A DNA stretch of 64,000 bases from Polaribacter pectinis (GCF_014352875.1 NZ_CP060695.1:3193501-3257500), one strand, 5' to 3'; shown: positions 43,867 through 53,264, numbered from the stretch's first letter. Translations and numbers: made by a program. Notes: generated by a model not told the origin, from the letters alone.

Positions 43867-44475
43867 ATGAATATGAAATTTCTTTTTTTTTTGCTAATTA
43901 TAATTAGCTATAATTTGAACTCTCAATCTAAATTTATTGGTCTTCATTGTAAAGATTATAAAACTAAAGATTTTAGCACTTGTTATAATTTTAATAAAGG
44001 TCTTTTCGTATATGAACATATAGGAGATATAGGTGTAATTGAATACGGAGCAGGAAATTATCAGATAAAAAATGATTCATTATTTTTAAATTTTGATAAA
44101 ACGAAATCCAGAAATACTTCCAAAGTAAAATTATTAAGCAAAACAGATAGTTTTAAAGATTCAATTCAACTCAAATTTATTGTAAGAAATCAAAAACAGG
44201 TTTTAACTTATCCATATAATGGATCGATTGAAATAAAAGATAAAGGTTATACATCCCTGAATAAAAATAATGTGGTTTTTGTAAAAAATAATTTTCAAGA
44301 TTCAATAGTAATTAAGTATAGGAATTTAGGATTTGATCCTTTAGAAATAAACTTAAAATCAGGCAGAAATTATGTAATTGAAATATCTTTAGGTGATTTT
44401 TCAGGAAAGCCAATTTTTTATAAAAAGGAATATTATAAAGTTGAAGAATTTCTAAATAATTACAATAAAAATTAA
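43867..44475 (+). CDS. secreted protein of unknown function
   Basis: A 202-residue protein with signal peptide (MNMKFLFFLLIIISYNLNS; the second ATG at 43873 is an equal candidate start) and a beta-rich mature part containing IGLHCKDYKTKDFSTCYNF and an FDPLEINLKSGRNYVIEISLG segment that resembles the end of a carboxypeptidase-regulatory-like or Ig-like fold. No family is recognised with confidence. It lies between nrdA and dgt with 11 bases to dgt, so it may share that transcript; a TATTTTTG element at 43851-43858 is close enough to its start to be a -7 box. Confidence 0.7.
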   Translation: MNMKFLFFLLIIISYNLNSQSKFIGLHCKDYKTKDFSTCYNFNKGLFVYEHIGDIGVIEYGAGNYQIKNDSLFLNFDKTKSRNTSKVKLLSKTDSFKDSIQLKFIVRNQKQVLTYPYNGSIEIKDKGYTSLNKNNVVFVKNNFQDSIVIKYRNLGFDPLEINLKSGRNYVIEISLGDFSGKPIFYKKEYYKVEEFLNNYNKN

Positions 44476-44486
44476 CCTTGAACTAA

Positions 44487-45839
44487 ATGCAGCATAAAAT
44501 GAACTGGGAACAACTCCTTTCTTTAAAACGCTTTGGCGATACACAAAAACGCCAAAGAATAGCACAAGACGAAACGCGTTTAGGTTTCGATGTAGATTTC
44601 GATAGAATTATATTTTCATCCGCATTTAGAAGCTTACAAGATAAAACACAGGTAATTCCTTTATCGGAAACCGATTTTGTACACACAAGACTTACACACA
44701 GTTTAGAAGTTTCTGTAGTTGGTAGAACTTTGGGTAGAAGAGTAGGGAAAGTGTTGTTAGAACGTCACCCAAAGTTAGCAGAATTAGGCTACACTTTTAA
44801 CGATTTTGGTGCAATTGTAGCAGCAGCTTCAGTAACACACGATATTGGAAATCCGCCTTTTGGACATTCAGGAGAAAAAGCCATTGGCGAGTATTTTAAA
44901 ACTGGAAATGGAGCAAAATACAAAGACGATTTAACAGAAAAAGAATACCAAGATTTAATAGATTTCGAAGGAAATGCAAACGGATTCAAAATTCTTACAG
45001 AAAGCAGAGAAGGGATTTCTGGCGGATTAAGATTAAGCTACGCAACATTGGGTGCATTTTTAAAATATCCTAAAGAAAGTCTTCCAAAGAAACCAACTAA
45101 CCATATTGTAGATAAAAAATATGGCTTTTTTCAATCGGAAAAAGAATCATTTTTAGAAGTAGTGGAAGATTTAGGGATGAAACAAAAATCTGCTACAGAA
45201 GACATTTCTTTTTACAGACATCCCTTGGCTTACTTGGTAGAAGCTGCAGACGATATTTGTTACACAATAATAGATTTCGAAGACGGAATAAACCTCGGTT
45301 TAATTGAAGAAGAATTCGCTTTAGAATATATGATTAAGTTAGTAAAAGATACTATAGACATTAAAAAATATCATTCATTAAAACATAAAACAGACAGAAT
45401 TAGTTATTTACGTGCCTTGGCAATTGGTGTGTTAATTAATGAAGCTGTAGATATATTTTTAAATAACGAAGAAACTATTTTAAATGGAACTTTCGAGAAA
45501 TCTTTGTTAGATAAATGTAAGTATGAAGCACAAATTAACGACATAATAAAAATAAGTGTAGACAAAATTTACAAAAGCACAGAAGTTATAGAGAAAGAAA
45601 TTGCTGGTTATAGAATTATAGCAGACTTATTAGATGTGTTTGTAACTGCACTAAATAACAAGTTCGATGGCAAAGCGTCTAATTTCGATAAGTTAGTTTT
45701 AAACCTTTTACCAAAAGAGTATCAAAGAGAAACAAGCAATTTATATGAAAGAATATTGCAAATTTGTAGTTATGTTTCAAGAATGTCAGACAGTTACGCA
45801 ATACGAATGCACAAAAAATTAACAGGAAATATTACATAA
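44487..45839 (+). CDS. dgt: deoxyguanosinetriphosphate triphosphohydrolase family protein
   Basis: The 450-residue HD-domain protein has the dNTPase pattern: RIIFSSAFRSLQDKTQV near 28-44, FVHTRLTHSLEVSVVGR with the first metal histidine, THDIGNPPFGHSGE with the His-Asp pair near residue 113, and AYLVEAADDICYTIID with the last Asp. It hydrolyses dNTPs (dGTP preferred in E. coli) to the nucleoside and triphosphate. It lies one gene from nrdBA, so synthesis and degradation of dNTPs are encoded close together. An ATG four codons in is an alternative start. Confidence 0.93.
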   Translation: MQHKMNWEQLLSLKRFGDTQKRQRIAQDETRLGFDVDFDRIIFSSAFRSLQDKTQVIPLSETDFVHTRLTHSLEVSVVGRTLGRRVGKVLLERHPKLAELGYTFNDFGAIVAAASVTHDIGNPPFGHSGEKAIGEYFKTGNGAKYKDDLTEKEYQDLIDFEGNANGFKILTESREGISGGLRLSYATLGAFLKYPKESLPKKPTNHIVDKKYGFFQSEKESFLEVVEDLGMKQKSATEDISFYRHPLAYLVEAADDICYTIIDFEDGINLGLIEEEFALEYMIKLVKDTIDIKKYHSLKHKTDRISYLRALAIGVLINEAVDIFLNNEETILNGTFEKSLLDKCKYEAQINDIIKISVDKIYKSTEVIEKEIAGYRIIADLLDVFVTALNNKFDGKASNFDKLVLNLLPKEYQRETSNLYERILQICSYVSRMSDSYAIRMHKKLTGNIT

Positions 45840-45892
45840 GATTAAGAATATTAATTAAATTTGGTCACTTTATTAAAAAAAACATAATAATT

Positions 45893-48800
45893 ATGAAGAA
45901 AAAATTACTATTATCTCTTTTAGCTCTAGCAGCTATTCTTTTAGTATACAATGTTTCTACACAAGAAACAGACGTAGAAAAAACAAGAAAAAAACATGCA
46001 GAGTTTTTAAGGAATCATCCTTATAATAAAACAATGTCTCTATCAAAAAAAGATAGAAAATTACAAGGTTTACCTCCAAATGCTTTCTTTGAACAAGAAT
46101 ATTTGAATGAAATGAATCCTTATACAGGAAGAACTCATAAAGAAAATGTATTTGCTTTACAGCAAGAATTAAAATCAACAAGAGATGGTCAGAAATCTCC
46201 TGGAGATAGTTTTAATGAATGGGTAGAAAGAGGTCCTAACAACGTAGGTGGAAGAACAAGAGCTGTTATTTTTGATCCTAATGACGCTACACAAGAAACA
46301 GTATATGCTGGAGGTGTAAGTGGAGGTTTGTGGAAAAACACTAATATTTCTAATGCAAATTCTACTTGGACACAAGTGGCTATTCCAGAAAATTTATCAG
46401 TTTCATGTATTGCTATAGACCCAAATAATTCTAATGTTTGGTATGTTGGAACTGGAGAGTCTTATACTGGAGGAGATGTAAATGGAAATGGAGTTTGGAA
46501 AACTACAGATGGAGGTACAACTTGGTCTAATGTTTTTGGTGGTGTTAATGGAGCATCTATATTCGAAGCAAATGCAACAGTAGAAGTTAATGCTCCAGCA
46601 AGTTTGGCAGGAGATTATTTAGCAGTTTTAGCTACAGATTTTGGAGGAAACTTAAATATTCCAATAACAGGAGATTTAGTTTTAGGTGATGATGGAATAG
46701 CACCAAATGAAGATGGTTGTACTGCTTTAACTAACAGTGCTCAAATGAATGGTAAAATTGCAGTTATTAGAAGAGGTAGTTGTCCTTTTGTAGATAAAGC
46801 TAATAATGCTCAAAATGCAGGAGCAATTGCGGTAATTATTGTAAATAATGTTGCTGGGAATGCTGCAGGACAAGCAGGAGATGATGCAGGAATAACAATA
46901 CCTTCTTTAATGGTGTCTAAAGAAGATGGAGATAACATTATAGCAGCTTTAGGTAGTGGTGTAAATGCAACTTTATCAAATTCAAACGGTAATAGCTCTG
47001 GATTTAATGTTTCTAATGGAGTACAACATGTAAATGATATTATTGTTAGAAACAATGGTGGAACTTCTGAAGTATTTGTAGCTGCTGCCGAAACTGTTTA
47101 TGGTTCTGCAACTCCTACAACACTACTTGGAAGAAACGATTATGGTGTATATAAGTCTACTGATGGTACTAATTTTGCTAAAATTGATTTACCATTAAAT
47201 TCAGCTGGAACAGAATATGAACCTAACAACATAAAAATTGCAGCAGACAATTCTGTGTATATTTCTACAACATCAGATGTTTTTGGTGACGGTGGAGGAG
47301 CAATTTTTCAATCTACTAATGCAGATGCAACAACATTTGCGTTAAGACATACAGTTCCTAATGGTTTAAGAACAGAAATTGCTTGTTCTTCTCAAAATGC
47401 AGGAACTATTTATGTGCTAGCTCAATTAAGTACAGACCCTGTAGGTGTCTATAAAACAACAAATAATTTTGGAAATGTTTTTGCATTAGGTTTACCAAAT
47501 GATGCAGATAACGGAATATCTGCTAATGATTTTACAAGAGGACAAGCATTTTACGATTTATTAATAAGAGTAGATCCAACAGATGACAATGTATTGTATT
47601 TAGGAGGAATCGATTTATTTAAAAGCTCAAATGGGGGTGGTTTGTATTCTCAATTTTCTCACTGGTATGGTGGTTTTGGATTTCAAGAAGTTCATGCAGA
47701 CCAACATGGAATGGCTTTTTCTAGTATATCACCAAATAGAGTAGTGTTTTCAAATGATGGTGGAGTCTATTTTTCTAATGATGGTGGAACAACAACAAGT
47801 GCTAGAAATAATGGATTTAATACACTACAATTCTATACAGTAGGTGTTGCTCCAACAACAGCATTAACAGGAGATAACTTTCTTGCTGGTGCACAAGATA
47901 ATGGAACACAGTTATTTAGAAACTCTAATGCAGGTGTAGATGGTTCTACAGAAACACAAGGTGGAGATGGTGCTTATAGTTTTTTCGATCAAGATGGAAC
48001 TGACCAATACTATATTGCAAATTATGTGTATAATGGTAACATAAACTTATACAATTTAGCAAACGGAACTACTAGAAACATTAATTCTGAAAGTGCTGAA
48101 AATGGAGATTTTATCAACCAAGAAGAGTTAGATTCTAATTTAGATATATTATATTCTAATTATTCTAATGCAACTACTAATATCATTAGAAGATATTCTA
48201 ATATTAAATCTGGTACAATTCAAAAAACAGATTTAACTAACGCTTTAATGGATGCTGAACCTTCTGCAATGAAAGTTTCTCCTTACACAACAAATGTTAC
48301 AAAGTTGTTAGTTGGTTTAAAAAACGGTAAACTTTTAAAAGTAGACAACGCAAATGTATTTATACAATGGTCAGAAATTACAGGGCCAGATTTTGTAGGT
48401 ACTGTTTCTGATATTGAATTTGGAGCAAGTGAAAATGATATTTTTGTAACCATGCATAATTATGGTGTCGAAAATGTTTGGTATTCTGCAGATGGTGGAG
48501 CTACTTGGTCTGCAAAAGAAGGAAACTTGCCAGACATTCCTGTAAAAGCAATTTTGCAAAATCCTTTAAAACTAGAAGAAGTAATTATTGGAACAGAATT
48601 AGGTGTTTGGAGAACAGCAAACTTTAATGATGCGAATCCAACTTGGGTACAATCTAATAACGGAATGAGTAACGTAAAAGTTATGGATTTAGATTTAAGA
48701 GATGACAATGCTGTGTATGCAGCTACTTATGGTAGAGGTGTTTTCTCTGGTAAATTTACAGATGCTGTTGCTTCTGTTGATGATGTATTAGCTGGTAAAA

Positions 48801-49042
48801 AAGATTTTACAATTTACCCAACAGTTTCTAACGGTAATTTTACATTACAAGCTAAAAATACATTAGGAAAAACGAAATTGAATATTTTTGATATTAACGG
48901 AAAACAAGTTTACAATCAAAATGTAGATTTCTCATCAAAAACAAAGCAAGAAATTTCAGTGAGTTTAAATTCTGGAATCTATATTGTTAATGTAATAGAT
49001 GAAAATAATAAAAAATCTTCAAGTAAAATTGTAATTGAATAA
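45893..49042 (+). CDS. T9SS-secreted beta-propeller protein with inserted PA domain
   Basis: The 1049-residue protein has a signal peptide (about 1-23), a short pro-like segment (VEKTRKKHAEFLRNHPYN), and a sortilin/BNR-type beta-propeller starting at WVERGPNNVGGRTRAVIFDP with repeated GVWKTTDGGTTWSN-type blades. A PA (protease-associated) domain at about 225-365 (INGKIAVIRRGSCPFVDKA-like, IPSLMVSKEDG) interrupts the propeller. The C-terminus (about 975-1049: FTIYPTVSNGNFTL to SSSKIVIE) is a T9SS type A sorting domain, so the protein should pass through SprA to the cell surface or medium. No catalytic protease or glycosidase residues are visible. Binding or scaffolding is likely. Confidence 0.88.
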   Translation: MKKKLLLSLLALAAILLVYNVSTQETDVEKTRKKHAEFLRNHPYNKTMSLSKKDRKLQGLPPNAFFEQEYLNEMNPYTGRTHKENVFALQQELKSTRDGQKSPGDSFNEWVERGPNNVGGRTRAVIFDPNDATQETVYAGGVSGGLWKNTNISNANSTWTQVAIPENLSVSCIAIDPNNSNVWYVGTGESYTGGDVNGNGVWKTTDGGTTWSNVFGGVNGASIFEANATVEVNAPASLAGDYLAVLATDFGGNLNIPITGDLVLGDDGIAPNEDGCTALTNSAQMNGKIAVIRRGSCPFVDKANNAQNAGAIAVIIVNNVAGNAAGQAGDDAGITIPSLMVSKEDGDNIIAALGSGVNATLSNSNGNSSGFNVSNGVQHVNDIIVRNNGGTSEVFVAAAETVYGSATPTTLLGRNDYGVYKSTDGTNFAKIDLPLNSAGTEYEPNNIKIAADNSVYISTTSDVFGDGGGAIFQSTNADATTFALRHTVPNGLRTEIACSSQNAGTIYVLAQLSTDPVGVYKTTNNFGNVFALGLPNDADNGISANDFTRGQAFYDLLIRVDPTDDNVLYLGGIDLFKSSNGGGLYSQFSHWYGGFGFQEVHADQHGMAFSSISPNRVVFSNDGGVYFSNDGGTTTSARNNGFNTLQFYTVGVAPTTALTGDNFLAGAQDNGTQLFRNSNAGVDGSTETQGGDGAYSFFDQDGTDQYYIANYVYNGNINLYNLANGTTRNINSESAENGDFINQEELDSNLDILYSNYSNATTNIIRRYSNIKSGTIQKTDLTNALMDAEPSAMKVSPYTTNVTKLLVGLKNGKLLKVDNANVFIQWSEITGPDFVGTVSDIEFGASENDIFVTMHNYGVENVWYSADGGATWSAKEGNLPDIPVKAILQNPLKLEEVIIGTELGVWRTANFNDANPTWVQSNNGMSNVKVMDLDLRDDNAVYAATYGRGVFSGKFTDAVASVDDVLAGKKDFTIYPTVSNGNFTLQAKNTLGKTKLNIFDINGKQVYNQNVDFSSKTKQEISVSLNSGIYIVNVIDENNKKSSSKIVIE

Positions 49043-49061
49043 TAACAATTAAGATTTCATT

Positions 49062-49095
49062 AAAAAAAAAAGACGCCATTGGCGTCTTTTTTTTA
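49062..49095. terminator. bidirectional terminator
   Basis: GACGCC / GGCGTC (49072-49077 and 49081-49086) flanked by an A run on the left and a T run on the right, extending the stem to more than 14 bp. It serves the T9SS cargo gene on the plus strand and dxs on the minus strand; the T run touches the dxs stop codon. Confidence 0.9.
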
Positions 49096-50862
49096 TGAAA
49101 ATAAATAAAATTGATTTGCTAAACTTTTAGCGTCTAAACCAATCTTATGTTGTAGCATAGAAACAGTTCCATGTTCAATAAAATTATCTGGAATACCTAG
49201 TGTTTCAATTCTATTTTGATAATTGTATTCAGAGGCAAACTCTAAAATAGCACTACCGAAACCACCTTTTATGGTTCCATCTTCAATAGTAATTATTGTT
49301 TGATGTTTTTGAAAAATAAGATGTAGTAATTTTTCATCTAAAGGTTTTATAAAACGCATGTCGTAATGAGAAAAAGCTGTTTTATTGTCAACTAAATCTA
49401 AAGCATCAAAAACATTTTTTGCAATGGTTCCTATAGATAAAATGGCAGTTTTATTTCCCTCTTTAAGTTGAATTCCTGTTCCTATTTCTATTCTCTCAAA
49501 TGGTTTTTGCCAATCGATAATAGTTCCTGTTCCTCTAGGATAACGAATTGCAATAGGGTTTTTTAAATCTAATTGAGAAGTGTATAAAATGTTACGTAAC
49601 TCAATTTCATTTCTTGGTGCAAAAACAATTAAATTAGGGATGCAGCGTAAATACGCTAAATCAAAAACTCCATGATGTGTTGCGCCATCTTCGCCAACCA
49701 AACCAGCTCTGTCTAAACAGAAAATAACTGGTAAATTCTGCAAAGCAACATCATGTATTACTTGATCGTAAGCTCTTTGTAAAAATGTAGAATAAATATT
49801 ACAAAACGGAATTAAACCTTGTGTTGCCATGCCTGCAGCTAAAGTTACAGCATGTTGTTCTGCAATACCAACATCAAAAGTTCTTTTAGGGAATTTTTCT
49901 AGCATAAACTTTAGAGAACTTCCTGTTAACATTGCTGGTGTAATACCAACTATTTTATCATTTTGTTCTGCTAATTCTACAATTGTTTTTCCAAAAACAT
50001 CTTGATACTTCGTAAATAAACTTGCTTCTTTTTTTATTCTCTCTCCAGAAATTTTATCAAATTTTCCAGGTGCGTGATAGGTTACTTGGTCTTCTTCAGC
50101 TTGCTGTAAACCTTTTCCTTTGGTGGTAATTACGTGTAAGAATTTTGGTCCTTTTACAGATTTTAAACGTTCTAATTCAGCTAAAACTTTTGGTAAATTA
50201 TGTCCATCAATTGGACCAGAATAATCAAAATTTAATGCTTTTATAATATTGTTTTGTGCAGCAAGTCTTCTATCAGTTTTAACCTTCGTTAAATACTCTT
50301 TTAAGGCGCCAACAGAAGGATCTATACCAATTGCATTGTCATTTAAAATAATGAGCAAATTAGCTTTAGAAACGCCTGCATGATTTAAAGCTTCAAAAGC
50401 CATTCCGCTTGCAATAGAAGCATCTCCAATAACAGCAATATGTTGTTTTTCTGTTTCTCCTTTTAAATTAGAAGCAATTGCCATACCTAAAGCTGCGGAA
50501 ATAGAAGTGGAAGAATGTCCAACTCCAAAAGCATCATATTCGCTTTCTTTTCTTGCAGGAAAACCAGCAATTCCATCAAATTGTCTATTGGTATGAAATA
50601 CATCTTTTCTTCCAGTTAGAATTTTATGGCCATAAGCTTGGTGTCCAACATCCCAAATTAATAAATCGTTTGGAGTATCAAACAAATAATGTAGTGCAAT
50701 AGTTAATTCTACAACGCCTAAACTTGCACCTAAATGACCTTCTTTTGTGGCAACAATATCAATAATAAATTCACGCAATTCTTTTGCTAACTGCGGTAAT
50801 TCATTCTGATTTAATTTTCTTAAATCTTTTGGATTTGATATGTTTTCTAACAAATTCTTCAT
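49093..50862 (-). CDS. dxs: 1-deoxy-D-xylulose-5-phosphate synthase
   Basis: From the ATG at 50862 the protein has 589 residues with the DXS layout: an N-terminal TPP domain (VGHQAYGHKILTGR, GHSSTSISAALGMAIA, GDASIASGMAFEALN, LLIILNDNAIGIDPSVG), a pyrimidine-binding domain (RTFDVGIAEQHAVTLAAGMA, DRAGLVGEDGATHHGVFDLAYLR split by strand) and a C-terminal transketolase domain. It condenses pyruvate and glyceraldehyde-3-phosphate, the first step of the MEP isoprenoid pathway. It is slightly shorter than the usual 620. A TTG at 50880 would extend it by six residues but contains the putative -7 box TATTTTTG (50870-50877). Confidence 0.96.
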   Translation of the reverse strand: MKNLLENISNPKDLRKLNQNELPQLAKELREFIIDIVATKEGHLGASLGVVELTIALHYLFDTPNDLLIWDVGHQAYGHKILTGRKDVFHTNRQFDGIAGFPARKESEYDAFGVGHSSTSISAALGMAIASNLKGETEKQHIAVIGDASIASGMAFEALNHAGVSKANLLIILNDNAIGIDPSVGALKEYLTKVKTDRRLAAQNNIIKALNFDYSGPIDGHNLPKVLAELERLKSVKGPKFLHVITTKGKGLQQAEEDQVTYHAPGKFDKISGERIKKEASLFTKYQDVFGKTIVELAEQNDKIVGITPAMLTGSSLKFMLEKFPKRTFDVGIAEQHAVTLAAGMATQGLIPFCNIYSTFLQRAYDQVIHDVALQNLPVIFCLDRAGLVGEDGATHHGVFDLAYLRCIPNLIVFAPRNEIELRNILYTSQLDLKNPIAIRYPRGTGTIIDWQKPFERIEIGTGIQLKEGNKTAILSIGTIAKNVFDALDLVDNKTAFSHYDMRFIKPLDEKLLHLIFQKHQTIITIEDGTIKGGFGSAILEFASEYNYQNRIETLGIPDNFIEHGTVSMLQHKIGLDAKSLANQFYLFS

Positions 50863-50929
50863 TTGAATGCAAAAATACAATTTTAGGAATCAAAAAGTTT
50901 TGTAATATTGAAAACTTAAATCTTTAAAG

Positions 50930-51379
50930 ATGATTCAACCTTTTGATGATACTTATTTTATGAAAAAAGCCTTTCAAGAAGCAGAAAACGCTTTTAGTAA
51001 GGGAGAAATTCCTGTAGGAGCTGTTATTGTTTTTAAAGACCAAATTATTGCTAGAGCACATAATTTAACGGAAACTTTAAACGATGTAACAGCACATGCA
51101 GAAATGCAAGCATTTACTGCAGCTGCAGATTTTTTAGGTGGAAAATATTTAAAAGATTGTATTTTATACGTAACATTAGAACCTTGCCAAATGTGTGCTG
51201 GTGCAAGTTATTGGGCACAGATTGGTAAAATTGTTTACGGAGCTTCAGAACCAGAAAGAGGTTTTATCAACCTAAATACAAAACTCCACCCAAAAACGAA
51301 AGTTGTAGGTGGAATTTTAGAAAACGAATGTTCACAAATCTTAAAACGTTTTTTTATTGAAAAACGTAATTTGAATTAA
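50930..51379 (+). CDS. tadA: tRNA-specific adenosine deaminase TadA
   Basis: The 149-residue protein has the cytidine/deoxycytidylate deaminase zinc motifs: TAHAEMQAF (His56, Glu58) and LEPCQMCAGA (Cys86, Cys89), plus the TadA N-terminal helix FMKKAFQEAENAFSKGEIPVGAVIV and the C-terminal helix ECSQILKRFFIEKRN. It converts adenosine to inosine at the wobble position of tRNA-Arg(ACG). Length is normal. It is divergent from dxs with 67 bases between starts and has its own terminator. Confidence 0.95.
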   Translation: MIQPFDDTYFMKKAFQEAENAFSKGEIPVGAVIVFKDQIIARAHNLTETLNDVTAHAEMQAFTAAADFLGGKYLKDCILYVTLEPCQMCAGASYWAQIGKIVYGASEPERGFINLNTKLHPKTKVVGGILENECSQILKRFFIEKRNLN

Positions 51380-51390
51380 AACTTAAACAA

Positions 51391-51424
51391 AAAAAATCAG
51401 AGAAATTTTTCTCTGATTTTTTAA
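51391..51424. terminator. bidirectional terminator between tadA and the minus-strand gene
   Basis: ATCAGAGAAA / TTTCTCTGAT (51396-51405 and 51408-51417) is a perfect 10-bp stem flanked by an A run and a T run, so it can end transcription from both sides. Confidence 0.88.
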
Positions 51425-51447
51425 ATATTTTAAAGTAAAATGATTTC

Positions 51448-51882
51448 TTATTTATACAAATCTGGAGTTACAGAAATTTCCATTGCGAACTCTCCGTTTT
51501 TATCATAATACTTATAATCCATTGTAATATTATTCTTTCTAAAGACTTTTAAAGCTACATTTTCCTTAACACCTTTAATAATTTCTGGTCTTAAATATTT
51601 ATTTACTGTGTCTAAATTTACTTCAGATTTTTCTAAACTTAAAAGTGTATAGTAATAGATAAAATTAGTTTTACCAATAGAAGCTGCACTATCTAACCTT
51701 GTATAATCATCTACTTGTTGTGGAGATAGTTTATTTAATTCTATAGCTCCTTTTTTAAGCTCTAATGTAATATCGTTTTTAAACAAATACTTAACTCCCA
51801 TAAAAGCAATAGCAAAAGCAATCATACCAATAATTACTCCCAACGTTTTGCTATTCTTTTTTGCTTTTTCTTCTTGATTCAT
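51448..51882 (-). CDS. membrane-anchored protein of unknown function
   Basis: The 144-residue protein has a short lysine-rich cytoplasmic N-terminus, one transmembrane helix (about 13-33, TLGVIIGMIAFAIAFMGVKYL) and a soluble domain of about 110 residues with mixed helix and strand (DDYTRLDSAASIGKTNFIYYYTL, MDYKYYDKNGEFAMEISV). I do not recognise the family. Its start is 14 bases after the Bax-inhibitor-1-type gene on the same strand, so the two are likely co-transcribed and may be functionally linked. Confidence 0.75.
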   Translation of the reverse strand: MNQEEKAKKNSKTLGVIIGMIAFAIAFMGVKYLFKNDITLELKKGAIELNKLSPQQVDDYTRLDSAASIGKTNFIYYYTLLSLEKSEVNLDTVNKYLRPEIIKGVKENVALKVFRKNNITMDYKYYDKNGEFAMEISVTPDLYK

Positions 51883-51896
51883 AATTTATTTTAAAA

Positions 51897-52598
51897 TTAA
51901 TCTCTAGACATAAATATTGATAAAACATACCAAAAAAGTAACATTAAAGAAGCAAATAAACCTAATGCTGCAGGAATATAGTCTTCTGTACCAAATTTAT
52001 TTACCAAGTTAGAAGTTTGGTATAAAATAGATCCTCCAGCTAATAAACACATAGCAACAGAAAACCATAGACCTAAATCGAAACCAAATAACGCACCTGC
52101 AATAATTAAACCTATTGCAATAAAAAAGCCAACTGTTAAACCTGCTTTTAAGAAAGAGAAGTCTTTTTTAGTAACAAGAACTACTGCTGAAATACCCACA
52201 AATAGAGCCAAAGTAACAATGGCAGCTTGTTGCACTAATGCAGCGCTTTCTGTATAAAAAATAGCCATGTATAAAAGTGGAACAAAAATAATAGCTTGTG
52301 CAAAAACATATAATGCAAAAGCCATGTATTGTATGTTTTTATCAGAAGTTTTCATAACAGTACTTTCTGCATAGCTTGTTGCTAGCATAAAACCACCTAA
52401 CATTACAAGCCATTTCCAACCTTGTGTCATCGACAACATAAAGTTTACAATTACATCACTTTGTAATAATAAATATTCAAAAAGAACAAATAATAATACA
52501 CCACCAGCAACGTGCGTGTATGTTTTTTTATAAAAATCTACACGAACTTGGTCTGTAGATTCTATTAGTAAAGTTTTGTTGTCGAAAGTGTTTTCCAT
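51897..52598 (-). CDS. Bax inhibitor-1/YccA family membrane protein
   Basis: The 233-residue protein has seven hydrophobic helices and the BI-1 family pattern: FYKKTYTHVAGGVLLFVLFEYLLL at the first helix, YMAFALYVFAQAIIFVPLLYMAIF, KKDFSFLKAGLTVGFFIAIG, and the C-terminal ILYQTSNLVNKFGTEDYIPAALGLFASLMLLF. Relatives are calcium-leak or protease-regulating membrane proteins (YbhL, YccA, BsYetJ); the bacterial role here is unproven. A TATATTTG element (52654-52661, minus strand) lies 55 bases upstream. Confidence 0.92.
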   Translation of the reverse strand: MENTFDNKTLLIESTDQVRVDFYKKTYTHVAGGVLLFVLFEYLLLQSDVIVNFMLSMTQGWKWLVMLGGFMLATSYAESTVMKTSDKNIQYMAFALYVFAQAIIFVPLLYMAIFYTESAALVQQAAIVTLALFVGISAVVLVTKKDFSFLKAGLTVGFFIAIGLIIAGALFGFDLGLWFSVAMCLLAGGSILYQTSNLVNKFGTEDYIPAALGLFASLMLLFWYVLSIFMSRD

Positions 52599-52737
52599 AG
52601 TTTTATTTTTTTCTTGAATTTATTTTACGATAAATATTCTAATATCTAACGAACAAATATATTGTTTTTTAGAAGTTAGTTTTATAAGAATTTTAATTTT
52701 AAAAATTGTTTTTTGAAGACCTAAACTATAAGCTTTT

Positions 52738-53172
52738 CTATACTTTTTTAATGACACTCGTTACTATTCCCCAAATAACAAAATCATTATCTTCTGTAAT
52801 TTTTATAATAGGATAATCTGGATTTTCTGGTTGTAACCAAACCTCATTTTTTTCTACGCGCAATCTTTTTACTGTAAATTCTCCATCTAAAAAGCAAACT
52901 GCAATTTTGTTATTTGCTGGCTCTAAACTTCTATCAATAACCAATAAATCATTATCATCTAAACCTGCGTTAATCATGGATTGCCCTTTTACTTTTGCAA
53001 AGAAAGTAGCATCTTTATTTCTTATTAACTCGTCGTCTAAAGAAATTCGTGTTTCGCTAAAGTCGTCTGCAGGTGATGGAAAACCAGCAGAAATACCAGT
53101 ATCCACAAAAATAGCTCCATTACCAATAGAGGCTTTTGGTGTAAAAAAAGTAAGTGTTTTAGATGTTTCCAT
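52738..53172 (-). CDS. umuD: UmuD-type autoproteolytic subunit
   Basis: The 144-residue protein shows the LexA/UmuD protease features: cleavage site SAGFPSP (Ala29-Gly30), nucleophile Ser65 in VKGQSMINAG and general base Lys102 in GEFTVKRLRV. It lacks a DNA-binding domain, so it is UmuD rather than LexA. After self-cleavage, UmuD' forms DNA polymerase V with UmuC for translesion synthesis. It lies downstream of umuC instead of upstream, with a 92-base gap that contains a perfect palindrome. Confidence 0.93.
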   Translation of the reverse strand: METSKTLTFFTPKASIGNGAIFVDTGISAGFPSPADDFSETRISLDDELIRNKDATFFAKVKGQSMINAGLDDNDLLVIDRSLEPANNKIAVCFLDGEFTVKRLRVEKNEVWLQPENPDYPIIKITEDNDFVIWGIVTSVIKKV

Positions 53173-53208
53173 TTGTGTGCAAATTATAACTTTTCTTTAA
53201 ATTTTTAA

Positions 53209-53227
53209 GTATTTTATTTTAAAATAC
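53209..53227. promoter_or_regulatory. palindrome upstream of umuD
   Basis: GTATTTTA-TTT-TAAAATAC is a perfect 8-bp inverted repeat with a 3-base spacer, 36 bases before the umuD start and 37 bases after the umuC stop. It could be an operator of a damage regulator. As a terminator it is weak, since the stem is almost all A-T. Confidence 0.5.
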
Positions 53228-53264
53228 AGAAATAACTAATTTAGCCTTAAAAATAGAAATGTTT

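Noticed and set aside
45893..49042. Secreted protease, because of the PA domain
   Set aside because: No catalytic motif of subtilisin, M28 or other PA-linked peptidases is visible; the rest is propeller and sorting domain.
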